Numbered from the stretch's first letter, positions 24,194-33,304 are shown. The stretch is DNA of 64,000 nucleotides from Kribbella capetownensis (GCF_004331485.1 NZ_SJKD01000006.1:1-64000), one strand, 5' to 3'. Notes: generated from the sequence alone by a model not told the origin. A program made the numbers and translations.

Positions 24194-26734
24194 CTAGCCG
24201 ACCCGCTGGACGGCGCCGAAGCGATCGACGGCGACCTGGACCGCGGCCTGCCGCGCATCGGCCACCTCGTTCTCCTTCAGCGTGCGATCCGCCGCCCGGA
24301 AGCGCAGCGCGAACGCGAGCGACTTCTTGCCCTCGCCGATCTGCTCGCCGGTGTACAGATCGAACAGCCGGACCGACTCCAGCAGCTCGCCCGCGCCCTC
24401 GGCCAGCGCCGCCTCGACCTCCGCCGCGGCCACGTCGGCCGGGACGATCAGCGCCACGTCCTCCTTGGCCACCGGGTACGACGAGAACGGGTGCGCCGCG
24501 ATCGACGACGGACCCGCCGTGATCAGGGCCTCCAGGTCGAGCTCGACCGCACTCGACCGCGCGGGCAGCCCGAACGCCTGGCACACCTTCGGATGCAGCT
24601 CACCGGCATGACCGACGACCTTGCCGTCGACGGAGAACTCCGCGCACCGGCCCGGGTGCCACGGGGCCACCTCACCGTTGCGCACCTTCGGCTCGACGCC
24701 GACGGCCGACGCGATGGTCCGGGCGAGCTGCACGGCGTCGGCCCAGCTGACCGGCTGACCCTTGCCCCACCAGCCCGTCGGCGTCCGCGAACCGGTCAGC
24801 ACCACCCCGACATGCAGCGGTTGGTCCGGGAGAGCGTCGTTCAGGGTCTGGATCTCGGCATCGCTCGGGCGATGCTCGACCGGCAGCAGCGGCGCCGGCT
24901 TCGACTCGCCCTTGGGCAGGAACACCAGACCGGTCTGGAAGATGGCCAGGTCGGTGGCGCCGCGGCCGGCGTTCCGCTCGGCGGTGCGCAGCAGCGTCGC
25001 CAGCAGCATGGTCTGCATCGACGGCTCTTCGTCCGACAACGGATTGACCAGCTTGACCGTCGTACGCCGGGGGTCGTCGGCGGGCAGGCCCATCGCGTCG
25101 AAGTCCGCCGCACCGGTGAACGGGTAGGACACGACCTCGGTCAGGCCGGCTCCGACCAGCGCGGTGGCGACCCGGCGGCGACGGCGCTGCGCCACAGTCA
25201 GGCCCTGACCACCCGGCGCGGGCGGAAGGATCGACGGGACGTTGTCGTAGCCGAACAGGCGAATGACTTCCTCGGCGAAGTCGTTCGGATCATGCAGATC
25301 CGGCCGCCACGACGGCGGCGTCACACTCAGCAAGTCGTCCCCGCCCACCTCAGTCGCCGGCGCGTGCACTCCCGCCGCAAGCGGTGCCGGCACGGCACCT
25401 GCAGGGGCGGGCTCGACAGTGCAGCCGACGGAGCGCAGGTGCCGCAGGGTCTCCTCGATGGTGATCGAGGCTCCGGCGACTCGGGCCGAGTGGTCGGCGC
25501 GGATCGTCGTCGGCTCCGGCAGTGCGTGGGTGTCGACGACGGTCTCGTCGGCCTCGAGCGTGCCGCCGGCCAGGTCGACGAGCAGGTCGGCGACGCGCTG
25601 CGCGGCGTACCGCGGCAGCAGCGGGTCGACCTCGCGCTCGAACCGCCGGGACGCCTCGGACGACAGCTTGTGCCGCCGGGACGCGCGAGCGATCACGATC
25701 GGGTGGAAGTGCGCGGCCTCGATCACCACGTCGGCGGTCGCGTCCGAGATCTCGGTGGACGCACCACCCATCACGCCGGCGACGCCGATCGGGCCGGAGT
25801 CGTCGGTGATCAGCAGGTCCTCGGCGTCCAGCTCGCGGGTCTGGTCGTCCAGCGTCATCAGCTTCTCGCCGGGGGTCGCCCGGCGTACGACGATCTCGCC
25901 GCTCAGCCGGGCCTTGTCGTAGCCGTGGATCGGCTGGCCGAGCTCGAGCATCACGTAGTTGGTGATGTCGACGCCGATCGAGATCGGCCGCATCCCGGAC
26001 GCCAGCAGCCGCTTCTGCATCCAGCGCGGCGACAACGCCTTCGGGTCGATGCCGGTCACCGTGCGGGTGACGAACACGCTGCACGCCGCGGCGTCGTCCA
26101 CCCGCACCGGGTAGCCGCCCTGGCCCGAGCCGGTCAGCCTCAGACCGGCCGGATCCTTGAGCTCCACGCCGTACGCCGTGGCCGCCTCGCGCGCGACGCC
26201 ACGGATGGACAGGCAGTAGCCCCGGTCCGGAGTGACTGCGATGTCGAGTACGTCGTCGCGCAGGGCGAGCAACTCGATCGCGTCGTCACCCGGCACGGCC
26301 TCACCCGGCTCCAGGACGACGATGCCATGCGTGCCGTCGTCACCGAGACCGAGCTCCGAGCTGGAGCAGATCATGCCACTGGAGACATGGCCGTACGTCT
26401 TCCGGGCGGAGATCGCGAACCCGCCCGGCAGCACCGCACCGGGCAGCACGACGACCACCAGGTCGCCGACCTCGAAGTTGTTCGCACCGCAGACGACCCA
26501 CTGCGGCTCGTCCTTGCCGATGTCGAGCGAGCACCAGCGGATGGTCTTGCCGTTCTTCTGCGGCTCGTCGTCGTACGTCAGCACCTTGCCGACCACGAGT
26601 GGCCCGGTCAGGTCCGACTCCTCGACGGTCTCGACCTCGAGGCCGGCCCGGATCAGCTTCTCCCCGACGTCACGGCCGGTGACCTCGGCCGGGAGGTCGA
26701 CGTACTCATGAAGCCATGACAGTGGGACCCGCAT
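24194..26734 (-). CDS. pheT: Phenylalanyl-tRNA synthetase beta chain
   Basis: 846 residues; partner of PheS in the alpha2-beta2 enzyme charging tRNA(Phe). Domains: N-terminal B1 with OB-type tRNA-binding insert (about 40-150), B3/B4 editing domain, B5 domain, a degenerate catalytic-like core and C-terminal FDX-ACB anticodon-binding domain (about 750-846, with PFSSYPVAKEDVALIVPADV). The start is the ATG at 26732-26734 in MRVPLSWLHEYVDLP; the frame continues open upstream but that is the shadow of pheS. Stop and start share one base with pheS (TGATG). Confidence 0.97.
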   Translation of the reverse strand: MRVPLSWLHEYVDLPAEVTGRDVGEKLIRAGLEVETVEESDLTGPLVVGKVLTYDDEPQKNGKTIRWCSLDIGKDEPQWVVCGANNFEVGDLVVVVLPGAVLPGGFAISARKTYGHVSSGMICSSSELGLGDDGTHGIVVLEPGEAVPGDDAIELLALRDDVLDIAVTPDRGYCLSIRGVAREAATAYGVELKDPAGLRLTGSGQGGYPVRVDDAAACSVFVTRTVTGIDPKALSPRWMQKRLLASGMRPISIGVDITNYVMLELGQPIHGYDKARLSGEIVVRRATPGEKLMTLDDQTRELDAEDLLITDDSGPIGVAGVMGGASTEISDATADVVIEAAHFHPIVIARASRRHKLSSEASRRFEREVDPLLPRYAAQRVADLLVDLAGGTLEADETVVDTHALPEPTTIRADHSARVAGASITIEETLRHLRSVGCTVEPAPAGAVPAPLAAGVHAPATEVGGDDLLSVTPPSWRPDLHDPNDFAEEVIRLFGYDNVPSILPPAPGGQGLTVAQRRRRRVATALVGAGLTEVVSYPFTGAADFDAMGLPADDPRRTTVKLVNPLSDEEPSMQTMLLATLLRTAERNAGRGATDLAIFQTGLVFLPKGESKPAPLLPVEHRPSDAEIQTLNDALPDQPLHVGVVLTGSRTPTGWWGKGQPVSWADAVQLARTIASAVGVEPKVRNGEVAPWHPGRCAEFSVDGKVVGHAGELHPKVCQAFGLPARSSAVELDLEALITAGPSSIAAHPFSSYPVAKEDVALIVPADVAAAEVEAALAEGAGELLESVRLFDLYTGEQIGEGKKSLAFALRFRAADRTLKENEVADARQAAVQVAVDRFGAVQRVG

Positions 26735-27843
26735 CAGATCTCCATCCCGAACTGGCGGCTGAACCGCACGTCGCCCTCGACCATGTCCCGCATGTCCTCG
26801 ACCCCGTTGCGGAACATCAGCGTCCGCTCCAGGCCCATCCCGAAGGCGAAGCCGGAGTACCGGTCGGTGTCGATGCCGCAGGCCTGCAGGACGCGCGGGT
26901 TCACCACGCCGCAGCCGCCCCACTCGATCCAGCCCTCGCTGCCACAGGTGCGGCACGGGCGGTCCGGGTTGCCGACGGACGCGCCGCGGCAGACGAAGCA
27001 CTTCAGGTCGACCTCGGCCGACGGCTCGGTGAACGGGAAGAAGTTCGGCCGCAGCCGGGCCTCCAGGCCCTCGCCGAACATCGACACGACGAAGTGGTCG
27101 AGCGTGCCCTTCAGGTGCGCCAGCGTGATGCCCTCGTCCACCACCAGGCCCTCGACCTGGTAGAAGACCGGCGTGTGCGTCGCGTCCAGCTCGTCGGTGC
27201 GGAACACCCGCCCCGGGACGACCACGTAGATCGGCGGCTTGCGGGTCAGCATCGAACGGGCCTGTACCGGCGAGGTGTGGGTCCGCAGCACGGTTCCGGA
27301 GCCGGCCGGCTCGACGAAGAAGGTGTCCTGCATCTGCCGGGCCGGGTGGTCCGGCAGGAAGTTCAGCGCGTCGAAGTTCAGCCACTCGGCCTCGACCTCG
27401 GGGCCTTCGGCGACGTCCCAGCCGAGCGCCGTGAAGACGTCAGCGACCTGCTCCGAGATCAGCGACAGCGGGTGCCGGGCGCCGAGCTCCGGGGTGTGCC
27501 AGGGCAGCGTCGCGTCGACCCGCTCGGTGGCGAGCATCCGCTCCTCGTGCTCTGCCTCCAGGACGGCGAGCCGGCCGGCGAAGGCCTCGTTGATCGCCTT
27601 CCGGGCCGCACCGATCCGCTGCCCGGCCTCCTTGCGGGCCTGCGGCGGCAGCGCGCCGATCTCCCGGTTCGCCAGCGCGATCGGCGACTTCTCGCCGAGA
27701 TGCGTGCCCTTCGCGTCCTGCAGGGCGGCCAGGTCGGCCGCCTCGGTAAACGCCTTCAGCGCCTCGTCGCGGGTCCGCTCCACCTCTTCGGCGTGCAACG
27801 GCGTCACTTCGACCGGGTCGTAATCAGTGTTGGGACCGGACAT
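26734..27843 (-). CDS. pheS: Phenylalanyl-tRNA synthetase alpha chain
   Basis: 369 residues, class II catalytic subunit. Motif 2 region RVFRTDELDATHTPVFYQVEGL and motif 3 GFAFGMGLERTLM are clear; the N-terminal 90 residues form the tRNA-binding coiled coil. A CxxC pair set (CFVC and CRTC, near 285-305) is the usual zinc-like insert of bacterial PheS. The ATG at 27841-27843 has only a weak ribosome site. A terminator separates it from the MFS gene upstream. No T-box or leader peptide was seen in the 87-bp gap. Confidence 0.96.
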   Translation of the reverse strand: MSGPNTDYDPVEVTPLHAEEVERTRDEALKAFTEAADLAALQDAKGTHLGEKSPIALANREIGALPPQARKEAGQRIGAARKAINEAFAGRLAVLEAEHEERMLATERVDATLPWHTPELGARHPLSLISEQVADVFTALGWDVAEGPEVEAEWLNFDALNFLPDHPARQMQDTFFVEPAGSGTVLRTHTSPVQARSMLTRKPPIYVVVPGRVFRTDELDATHTPVFYQVEGLVVDEGITLAHLKGTLDHFVVSMFGEGLEARLRPNFFPFTEPSAEVDLKCFVCRGASVGNPDRPCRTCGSEGWIEWGGCGVVNPRVLQACGIDTDRYSGFAFGMGLERTLMFRNGVEDMRDMVEGDVRFSRQFGMEI

Positions 27844-27930
27844 GGCTCGCTCTCGATTCGGAACTTCTGCGGATTGCAGTCTAGGAACCTTGACCCGCCA
27901 AGCGTGAATCGGCTGTCCATCCAGCGGCGA

Positions 27931-27960
27931 CCCGCCCCGGCACTGGAGTGCCGGGGCGGG
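27931..27960 (-). terminator. Terminator after the MFS gene
   Basis: Perfect inverted repeat (CCCGCCCCGGCAC, loop of 4, GTGCCGGGGCGGG) 7 bp downstream of the MFS stop codon. The stem is 13 bp with no U-tract. It should insulate pheS from the efflux transcript; being symmetrical it could also work on the other strand. Confidence 0.75.
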
Positions 27961-27967
27961 GTTGGGA

Positions 27968-29491
27968 TCAGGAAGGCGTGTCGGCGGTCGCTGCCGCCGC
28001 CGGCTCCTCCGGCGCGTTGTCGCTCCGGCGCTTGGGCAGCACGAGCAGCGCGACCACGGCACCGGCCAGGGCGCCGATCCAGCCGACCGTCATCGAGATC
28101 GACATGGCCTTGGTGAAGGCGGTGCGCGCGGCGTCCAGGAAGTCCGGGCCGAGCGCGATCGTGTCCGCGATCGACTTGCGGGCCTGCTCCGGAACCGAGT
28201 CCGGGAGCGATGAGGAGTAGGCGGCCGCCAGGACACTGCCCAGTACGGCGACCGACAGCGCCGCACCGGTCTGCTGGACGGTGTCGTTCATGGCCGAGCC
28301 GACACCGCGGTGATCGGCCGGGACCGCCGACATCAGCAGCGTGTACGCCGCAGGCCCGGCCAGACCGCCGCCGACACCCATGACCAGCAGCCCGACGATC
28401 AGCAGGCCATAGCCGGTCGAGTCGGACACCTGAGTAAGGATCCCGAAGCTTCCCGCGATGATGGCCAGACCGATCACGATCAGCGTCCGGTCCGCGAGCT
28501 TCTTGCCCAGAGTCGCCCCGAGACCGTTGAACACCGTGGCGGCAACGGCGTACGGGATCAGCGCCAGACCGGCCTTCAGCGGGGTGTAGCCCAGCACGAA
28601 CTGCAGGTACTGCGTCAGTGCGAGCAGCAGCCCGCCGGCAGTAAAGGAGAGCAGGACGATCGAGAAGCTCGTGCCACTGAAGTTGCGGTCCCGGAAGAGC
28701 CCGAGCGGCACCATTGGGTGCGCACTTCGCTTCTCCCACAGGGCGAACCCGGCCAGACCGATCACACCGACCACCAGGCCGCCGAGCACCTTGGCCGAGC
28801 CGATCCCGTCGGCCGGGATCGAGATGATCGCCCAGACGATGGCCGCCATTCCGATGATCGACAGCACGGCACCGGCCGGGTCGACGTCCCGGGCCGGTCC
28901 GCGCGACTCGGGGATCAGAGCGATGGTGCCGATGATCGCGAGGATCGCGATCGGCACGTTCAGCAGGAAGATCGAGCCCCACCAGAAGTGGTTCAGCAGC
29001 ACGCCGCCGACCGTCGGCCCGGCCACCACACCGACCATCGCGACCATCGACCAGCCGGCCATCGCCTTGCGCTGCTCCTCCGGCGGGAACACCGTGAACA
29101 GCAGTGACAGCGTGCTCGGCATCAGCAGCGACCCGCCGACACCCATCAGCCCGCGGCACGCGATCAGCTGCCACGGCGTCTCGGCCAGCGTGGCCAGCAC
29201 GGACGCCGCTCCGAACAGCGCGAGCCCGAGCAGCAGCATCCTCCGCCGGCCGAACCGGTCGGACAGGCTGCCCGCGGTCAGCAGCAGGCCGGCGAACGCC
29301 AGGATGTAGGCGTCGATCACCCACTGGATGTCGGCCGGGGTCGCCTCCAGATCCCGCATCAGCGACGGGATCGCCAGGTTGAGCACGGTGTTGTCGACGA
29401 CGAGCACCAGCAGGCACAAGCACAGGATCATCAGGATCCACCAGCGTCGCGGATGACCGGTCGCGGTGGACTCGAACGGTGTACTAGTCAC
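27968..29491 (-). CDS. MFS drug-efflux transporter, DHA2 (14-helix) family
   Basis: 507 residues with 14 predicted helices. Motif A is GSLSDRFGRRRMLLLG after helix 2; motif C region is VGVVAGPTVGGVLLNHFWW in helix 5, typical of proton-driven drug antiporters of the EmrB/QacA type. The start is taken as the GTG at 29489-29491; a second in-frame GTG lies 6 bp upstream. TACAGT ends 6 bases before the GTG, so the mRNA may be leaderless, and the operator palindrome runs right up to the start codon. It is divergent from its probable TetR repressor. Confidence 0.93.
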   Translation of the reverse strand: MTSTPFESTATGHPRRWWILMILCLCLLVLVVDNTVLNLAIPSLMRDLEATPADIQWVIDAYILAFAGLLLTAGSLSDRFGRRRMLLLGLALFGAASVLATLAETPWQLIACRGLMGVGGSLLMPSTLSLLFTVFPPEEQRKAMAGWSMVAMVGVVAGPTVGGVLLNHFWWGSIFLLNVPIAILAIIGTIALIPESRGPARDVDPAGAVLSIIGMAAIVWAIISIPADGIGSAKVLGGLVVGVIGLAGFALWEKRSAHPMVPLGLFRDRNFSGTSFSIVLLSFTAGGLLLALTQYLQFVLGYTPLKAGLALIPYAVAATVFNGLGATLGKKLADRTLIVIGLAIIAGSFGILTQVSDSTGYGLLIVGLLVMGVGGGLAGPAAYTLLMSAVPADHRGVGSAMNDTVQQTGAALSVAVLGSVLAAAYSSSLPDSVPEQARKSIADTIALGPDFLDAARTAFTKAMSISMTVGWIGALAGAVVALLVLPKRRSDNAPEEPAAAATADTPS

Positions 29492-29527
29492 TCGCACACT
29501 GTACGACAAGCTCGTACGGTGTGCGAG
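29491..29527. promoter_or_regulatory. TetR operator between the divergent MFS and TetR genes
   Basis: 37-bp palindrome with 16-bp arms (CTCGCACACTGTACGA at 29491-29506; matching arm 29512-29527, 15 of 16 paired) around CAAGC. It covers the MFS start codon and the only promoter space for both genes, so one bound dimer pair could shut both. Confidence 0.85.
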
Positions 29528-29546
29528 TCCTGAGTAGGATGACCGC

Positions 29547-30248
29547 ATGAAGGAACCGATCTGGACCCGGGAACGCAAGGCACCGCCGCGCGAGACGCTC
29601 AGCCGGGAGCAGATCGTGAAGACCGCCATGGGGATCCTGGACTCCGAAGGCGTGACCGGGCTGAGCATGCGCAAGCTGGCGGCCAGGCTCGATGCCGGCG
29701 CGACCAGCCTCTACTGGCACGTGCCGACCAAGGACGATCTGGTCGACCTGCTCATCGACGAGGTGTGGGGCGAGATCGACGTGCCAGAGCCGGAGCTGGC
29801 CGGGTGGCGGAGCGGGGCGTTGCTGTTCGGGCACAGCATGCGGTCGGCGCTGTTGCGGCACCCGTGGCTGCCCGAGGTGATGTACACCCGGCCGAGTCTC
29901 GGCCCGAACGCGATGTCGCTCGGGTCCCGCGGCCTGGTGCTGTTCGAGGCGGGCGGCTTCTCCGACCACGACATCGACCTGGCGATGAGCAGCGTGATGT
30001 CGTACGTCCTCGGCACGGTCAGCGCCGAGGTCGCCACCCGCGAGATGGTCCGCAAGTCCGGCCGGTCCGAAGAGACCTGGGTCAGCGAGATGATGGAACA
30101 GGCCCAGGCAGTGGCCAGTGAGTACCCGGAGATGCAGAAGTCGGTCCGCCGCCGCACCTCGCTCGGCCTCGACTCCAGCCTCACCGAGAACTTCGTCTTC
30201 GGCCTCGACGCCCTCCTCGACGGCCTCGCAACCCGCGTTACGAAGTAG
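29547..30248 (+). CDS. TetR-family repressor of the MFS pump
   Basis: 233 residues. N-terminal TetR helix-turn-helix (about 20-70, LSMRKLAARLDAGATSLYWHV), then a TetR_C-type ligand domain. The recognition helix ends in YWHVPTKDDLVDLLIDEV, the form found in TetR-like drug regulators. TAGGAT ends 6 bases before the ATG (possible leaderless start, or a weak AGGA ribosome site). The 3' end overlaps the methyltransferase gene on the other strand by 11 bp. Confidence 0.93.
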   Translation: MKEPIWTRERKAPPRETLSREQIVKTAMGILDSEGVTGLSMRKLAARLDAGATSLYWHVPTKDDLVDLLIDEVWGEIDVPEPELAGWRSGALLFGHSMRSALLRHPWLPEVMYTRPSLGPNAMSLGSRGLVLFEAGGFSDHDIDLAMSSVMSYVLGTVSAEVATREMVRKSGRSEETWVSEMMEQAQAVASEYPEMQKSVRRRTSLGLDSSLTENFVFGLDALLDGLATRVTK

Positions 30249-31056
30249 CGGTACGGCGTTGGGCGCGGGCTGAGGCGTAGAGGCAGATGGCTGCGGCGGT
30301 GGCGAGGTTGAGGGACTCGGCTCGGCCGTAGATCGGGACCTTCACGGAGAGGTCGACGACGGAGTTGATGTTGTCGGGCAGGCCGTGGGCCTCGTTGCCG
30401 AACAGCCAGACGGTGGGCTTGGCGAGGGTGCCGTCGTCGATACAGGTGTCCAGGTCGGTGGCGCCGTACCCGTCGGCCGCCAGCACCTGCAGGCCGTGCT
30501 CGCGCCAGGCTTTGACGGCTTCGTGGATGTCGACGTCGGTCGTGATCGGCACGTGGAAGATGCTGCCGACGCTGGCCCGGACCGCCTTCGGGTTGTGCGG
30601 GTCGACGGACTCCGACGACAGCACGACGGCATCCGCGCCGGCTGCGTCCGCCGTACGGATCAAGGTGCCGACGTTGCCGGGATCACGGACCTGCACGCCG
30701 GCCGCAACCAGCTTCGTCGTGGGTCCCAGCTCCAGTTCGACGTTCACCAGCGAGCAGACGGCGACCACGCCTTGCGAGGTGACCGTCTCGCTCAGAGCCT
30801 CGATGGCGGCCCGGTTGACCTCGAACCACGCGACGCCCGCAGCACCGGCCAGATCGCGGAGATCGCGATGGCGGGTGGCCACGTCAGGTTCGGCGTACAC
30901 CTCGAGGACGAGTTCGCGGTGCTCGAGGGCCTCGCGGACAGCCTGCGGGCCCTCGACCAGGAACCGGCCGGCCTTGCGCCGGAACGCACGTGTGGCGAGC
31001 CTCCGGGCCTGCTTGATCCGCACGGACTGTGCGGTCAGCAGACCAGGGCTCGCCAC
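30238..31056 (-). CDS. SpoU/TrmH-family RNA 2'-O-methyltransferase
   Basis: 272 residues. N-terminal substrate-binding domain (KAGRFLVEGPQAVREAL) and C-terminal knotted SPOUT domain with the three motifs: QVRDPGNVGTLIRTADAAGA, VWLFGNEAHGLP and SLNLATAAAICLY. It methylates a ribose in rRNA or tRNA; the position is not deducible. The GTG start is at 31054-31056, 27 bp after rplT. This gene normally sits between rplT and pheS in actinobacteria, here followed by the inserted efflux pair. Confidence 0.93.
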   Translation of the reverse strand: MASPGLLTAQSVRIKQARRLATRAFRRKAGRFLVEGPQAVREALEHRELVLEVYAEPDVATRHRDLRDLAGAAGVAWFEVNRAAIEALSETVTSQGVVAVCSLVNVELELGPTTKLVAAGVQVRDPGNVGTLIRTADAAGADAVVLSSESVDPHNPKAVRASVGSIFHVPITTDVDIHEAVKAWREHGLQVLAADGYGATDLDTCIDDGTLAKPTVWLFGNEAHGLPDNINSVVDLSVKVPIYGRAESLNLATAAAICLYASARAQRRTATS

Positions 31057-31083
31057 TCGAGTGCTACTTGAAGGGGTGGTGGA

Positions 31084-31476
31084 TCAGGCCGCGGCGTCGC
31101 TCTTCGGCGCGTTCACGTCGGCCGGCAGGGCGGCCTTGGCCACCTGCACCAGCGCGGAGAACGCGGCCGGGTCATTGACGGCCAGGTCGGCGAGGATCTT
31201 GCGGTCCACCTCGACCTCGGCCAGCCGCAGACCCTGGATGAACCGGTTGTAGGTCAGGTCCTCGGCCCGGACCGCGGCGTTGATCCGCTGGATCCACAGC
31301 TTGCGGAAGTCGCCCTTGCGCGCCTTGCGGTCACGGTAGGCGTAGACGAGCGAGTGGGTGACCTGCTCCTTGGCCTTGCGGTACAGCCGCGAGCGCTGGC
31401 CGCGGTAGCCGCTGGCCTGCTCGAGTACGACCCGGCGCTTCTTGTGGGCGTTGACTGCCCGCTTCACGCGTGCCAT
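31084..31476 (-). CDS. rplT: Large ribosomal subunit protein bL20
   Basis: 130 residues, rRNA-binding and needed for 50S assembly. The N-terminal basic extension (MARVKRAVNAHKKRRVVLEQ, SGYRGQRSRLYRKAKEQ) and WIQRINAAVR are diagnostic. It has an alanine-rich C-terminal tail beyond the E. coli length. Third gene of infC-rpmI-rplT. Confidence 0.98.
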   Translation of the reverse strand: MARVKRAVNAHKKRRVVLEQASGYRGQRSRLYRKAKEQVTHSLVYAYRDRKARKGDFRKLWIQRINAAVRAEDLTYNRFIQGLRLAEVEVDRKILADLAVNDPAAFSALVQVAKAALPADVNAPKSDAAA

Positions 31477-31555
31477 GAGGTGTTACTCCTTGTATTTCTG
31501 CGCCGGAGACGGACTGGGCCCACTCGGCGGGGATGTTCGGGGGGAAGGGCGGTGC

Positions 31556-31750
31556 TCAGATGCCGAGAAGCTTCTTGGCCTTCTTCGCGTACGACGGCGC
31601 GACCTCGACGGTGCCGCTCAGACGGCGCTTGCGCTTGGACGACTTCGCCTCGGCGAGGTGGCGGATACCGGTCTGCTCGCGGCGGATCTTGCCCGAGCCG
31701 GTGACCCGGACACGCTTCTTCATCCCCGAGTGGGTCTTCATCTTCGGCAT
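31556..31750 (-). CDS. rpmI: Large ribosomal subunit protein bL35
   Basis: 64 residues, highly basic, beginning MPKMKTHSGMKKRVRVTGSG, diagnostic of bL35. It lies between infC and rplT with 79-87 bp on each side, filled by ribosome sites and otherwise unremarkable sequence. Confidence 0.98.
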   Translation of the reverse strand: MPKMKTHSGMKKRVRVTGSGKIRREQTGIRHLAEAKSSKRKRRLSGTVEVAPSYAKKAKKLLGI

Positions 31751-31837
31751 GGCTGTTGTGCTCCTGATTTTCTTTCGTTGACTCGATCTTCGGTGGACGG
31801 TGCTCCGGCAGTCCCGACGGGCGGCCGGAGCGTCTCG

Positions 31838-32527
31838 TCACTCCGGGTCGAGGTTGTCTGCCGGACCCTTCGGCTTCTTCGTGGTGCCGGCGGCGCGCTC
31901 GGCCTCGTGGGCCTGCACCTGCTCGGCGCGCTCGGCGCGCTCCGCCTCGTGCTCGGCGTCACGCTCGGCCTGCTTCTTCGCCTTCTCGGCTTCCACATCC
32001 ACGCGCGCCTCGGACTTCTTCTTGTGCGGTCCGAGCACCATGATCATGTTCCGGCCGTCCTGCCGCGGCGAGGACTCGACGAAGCCGAGCTCGCTGACGT
32101 CCTCGGCCAGCCGCTGCAGCAGCCGGAAACCGAGCTCCGGCCGGGACTGCTCGCGTCCACGGAACATGATGGTGATCTTGACCTTGTCACCGGCACGCAG
32201 GAACCGAACGACGTGACCCTTCTTGGTCTCGTAGTCGTGCGGGTCGATCTTCGGCCGCAGCTTCATCTCTTTGATGACCGTGTTGGTCTGGTTCCGGCGG
32301 GACTCGCGCGCCTTCTGCGCGGTCTCGTACTTGTACTTGCCGAAATCCATCAGCTTGCAGACCGGAGGCCGGGCGGTCGCCGCGACCTCGACGAGGTCGA
32401 GATCGGCCTCCTGTGCCAGCCGAAGTGCATCCTCGATCCGGACGATGCCTACCTGCTCACCGTTCGGTCCGACCAGTCGCACCTCGGGAACGCGGATGCG
32501 CTCGTTGACGCGCAGTTCAATGGTGAT
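31838..32527 (-). CDS. infC: Translation initiation factor IF-3
   Basis: About 229 residues. N-domain RVNERIRVPEVRLVGPNGEQ, linker with KARESRRNQ, C-domain GHVVRFLRAGDKVKITIMFRGREQ; then a charged Glu/Ala/Arg-rich tail of about 50 residues that E. coli IF-3 lacks. No ATG, GTG or TTG sits at the family start. After AGGAGG (32532-32537) the first candidates are ATC (32525-32527, spacing 4) and ATT (32519-32521, spacing 10). A rare start codon is the hallmark of infC, which IF-3 uses to repress its own translation. I give the ATC start; ATT is equally possible. Confidence 0.95.
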   Translation of the reverse strand: MTIELRVNERIRVPEVRLVGPNGEQVGIVRIEDALRLAQEADLDLVEVAATARPPVCKLMDFGKYKYETAQKARESRRNQTNTVIKEMKLRPKIDPHDYETKKGHVVRFLRAGDKVKITIMFRGREQSRPELGFRLLQRLAEDVSELGFVESSPRQDGRNMIMVLGPHKKKSEARVDVEAEKAKKQAERDAEHEAERAERAEQVQAHEAERAAGTTKKPKGPADNLDPE

Positions 32528-32591
32528 GGGTCCTCCTGGGTTGTGCTCGTTTCGGTGCCACCTCGTGATCGCGGCGAGGGCCGGGAACAGC

Positions 32592-32622
32592 AAAAGGCCC
32601 TCGTGCGATTCACACGAAGGCC
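32592..32622 (-). terminator. Attenuator-like hairpin in the infC leader
   Basis: 10-bp stem (complement of 32596-32605 and 32613-32622, one G-U pair), 7-base loop, followed on the minus strand by TTTT. It lies 65 bp before infC and downstream of any possible promoter, so it can act only as a leader attenuator. U-tracts are unusual in this genome's terminators, which strengthens the call. Confidence 0.6.
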
Positions 32623-32849
32623 CAATTCCCAGATCGACGACGCCCCAACCCCTCCGGGTGGTACGCCGTACGTTCGCTTCGAATCTCCGGATGTCCTCCA
32701 GAATCTCTCAGCGTGACCGGGACCCGCCGACTGTTCATCGACTGGGTGGGAGGTGGCCCTCCGCTTAGACTTGAACCTCTGGATCGCCCCGAATATTCCG
32801 CTCAGGGGTCACCATCAGACCAGGTCGGTCGCCATGTAAGGGTAACAGC

Positions 32850-33239
32850 ATGACCGACTCAGGTGCCACTTCGCAGTCCGGCCCCACGCCCGACCCGCTG
32901 TCGACGGTATCGCGTGACATCGCCGACGTACCCAGCGTGGAGATCATCTCGACCGCTGCCCTCCACCTGATGAGCGCCGCCGCCGTCCAGCTCGGCCTGG
33001 CCGAAGACCTCCCCGACCACAAGGACCTCGACGAGGCCCGCTCCCTCATCGACGCCCTGGCCGGCCTGCTCGACGCCGCCGCCCCCAGCCTCGGTCACCA
33101 CCACGCCGCCCCGCTCCGCGACGGCCTCCGCTCCCTCCAACTCGCCTTCAAGGAATCCTCGACCGTCCCCGACGAGCCAGGCCAAGGCCCCGGCGAGAAG
33201 TACACCGGCCAAGTCCACCCGACAGCTGCCGGCAGGTAA
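32850..33239 (+). CDS. DUF1844 family protein
   Basis: 129 residues, cytosolic. The conserved core (IADVPSVEIISTAALHLMSAAAVQLGLAE then KDLDEARSLIDALAGLLD) matches DUF1844, a small helical family of unknown function found beside infC in many actinobacteria. Both ends look disordered. TAAGGG before the ATG can be read as a ribosome site or a -10 element. Confidence 0.85.
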   Translation: MTDSGATSQSGPTPDPLSTVSRDIADVPSVEIISTAALHLMSAAAVQLGLAEDLPDHKDLDEARSLIDALAGLLDAAAPSLGHHHAAPLRDGLRSLQLAFKESSTVPDEPGQGPGEKYTGQVHPTAAGR

Positions 33240-33304
33240 GTCGAGCAGACCGAGCTTTCGCACCCGGTCCTGACCAGTCGTCGAGATTGACGGCGGAGCG
33301 AAGG

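Noticed and set aside
23903..26719. 938-residue plus-strand frame opposite pheT and ggt
   Set aside because: High-GC antisense shadow of pheT with Arg/Gly/Asp-rich low-complexity composition and no domain.
24194..27385. A 1063-residue open frame that would make a fused PheT
   Set aside because: The first 217 residues are the antiphase of pheS; PheT begins at the ATG at 26734 with the family N-terminus.
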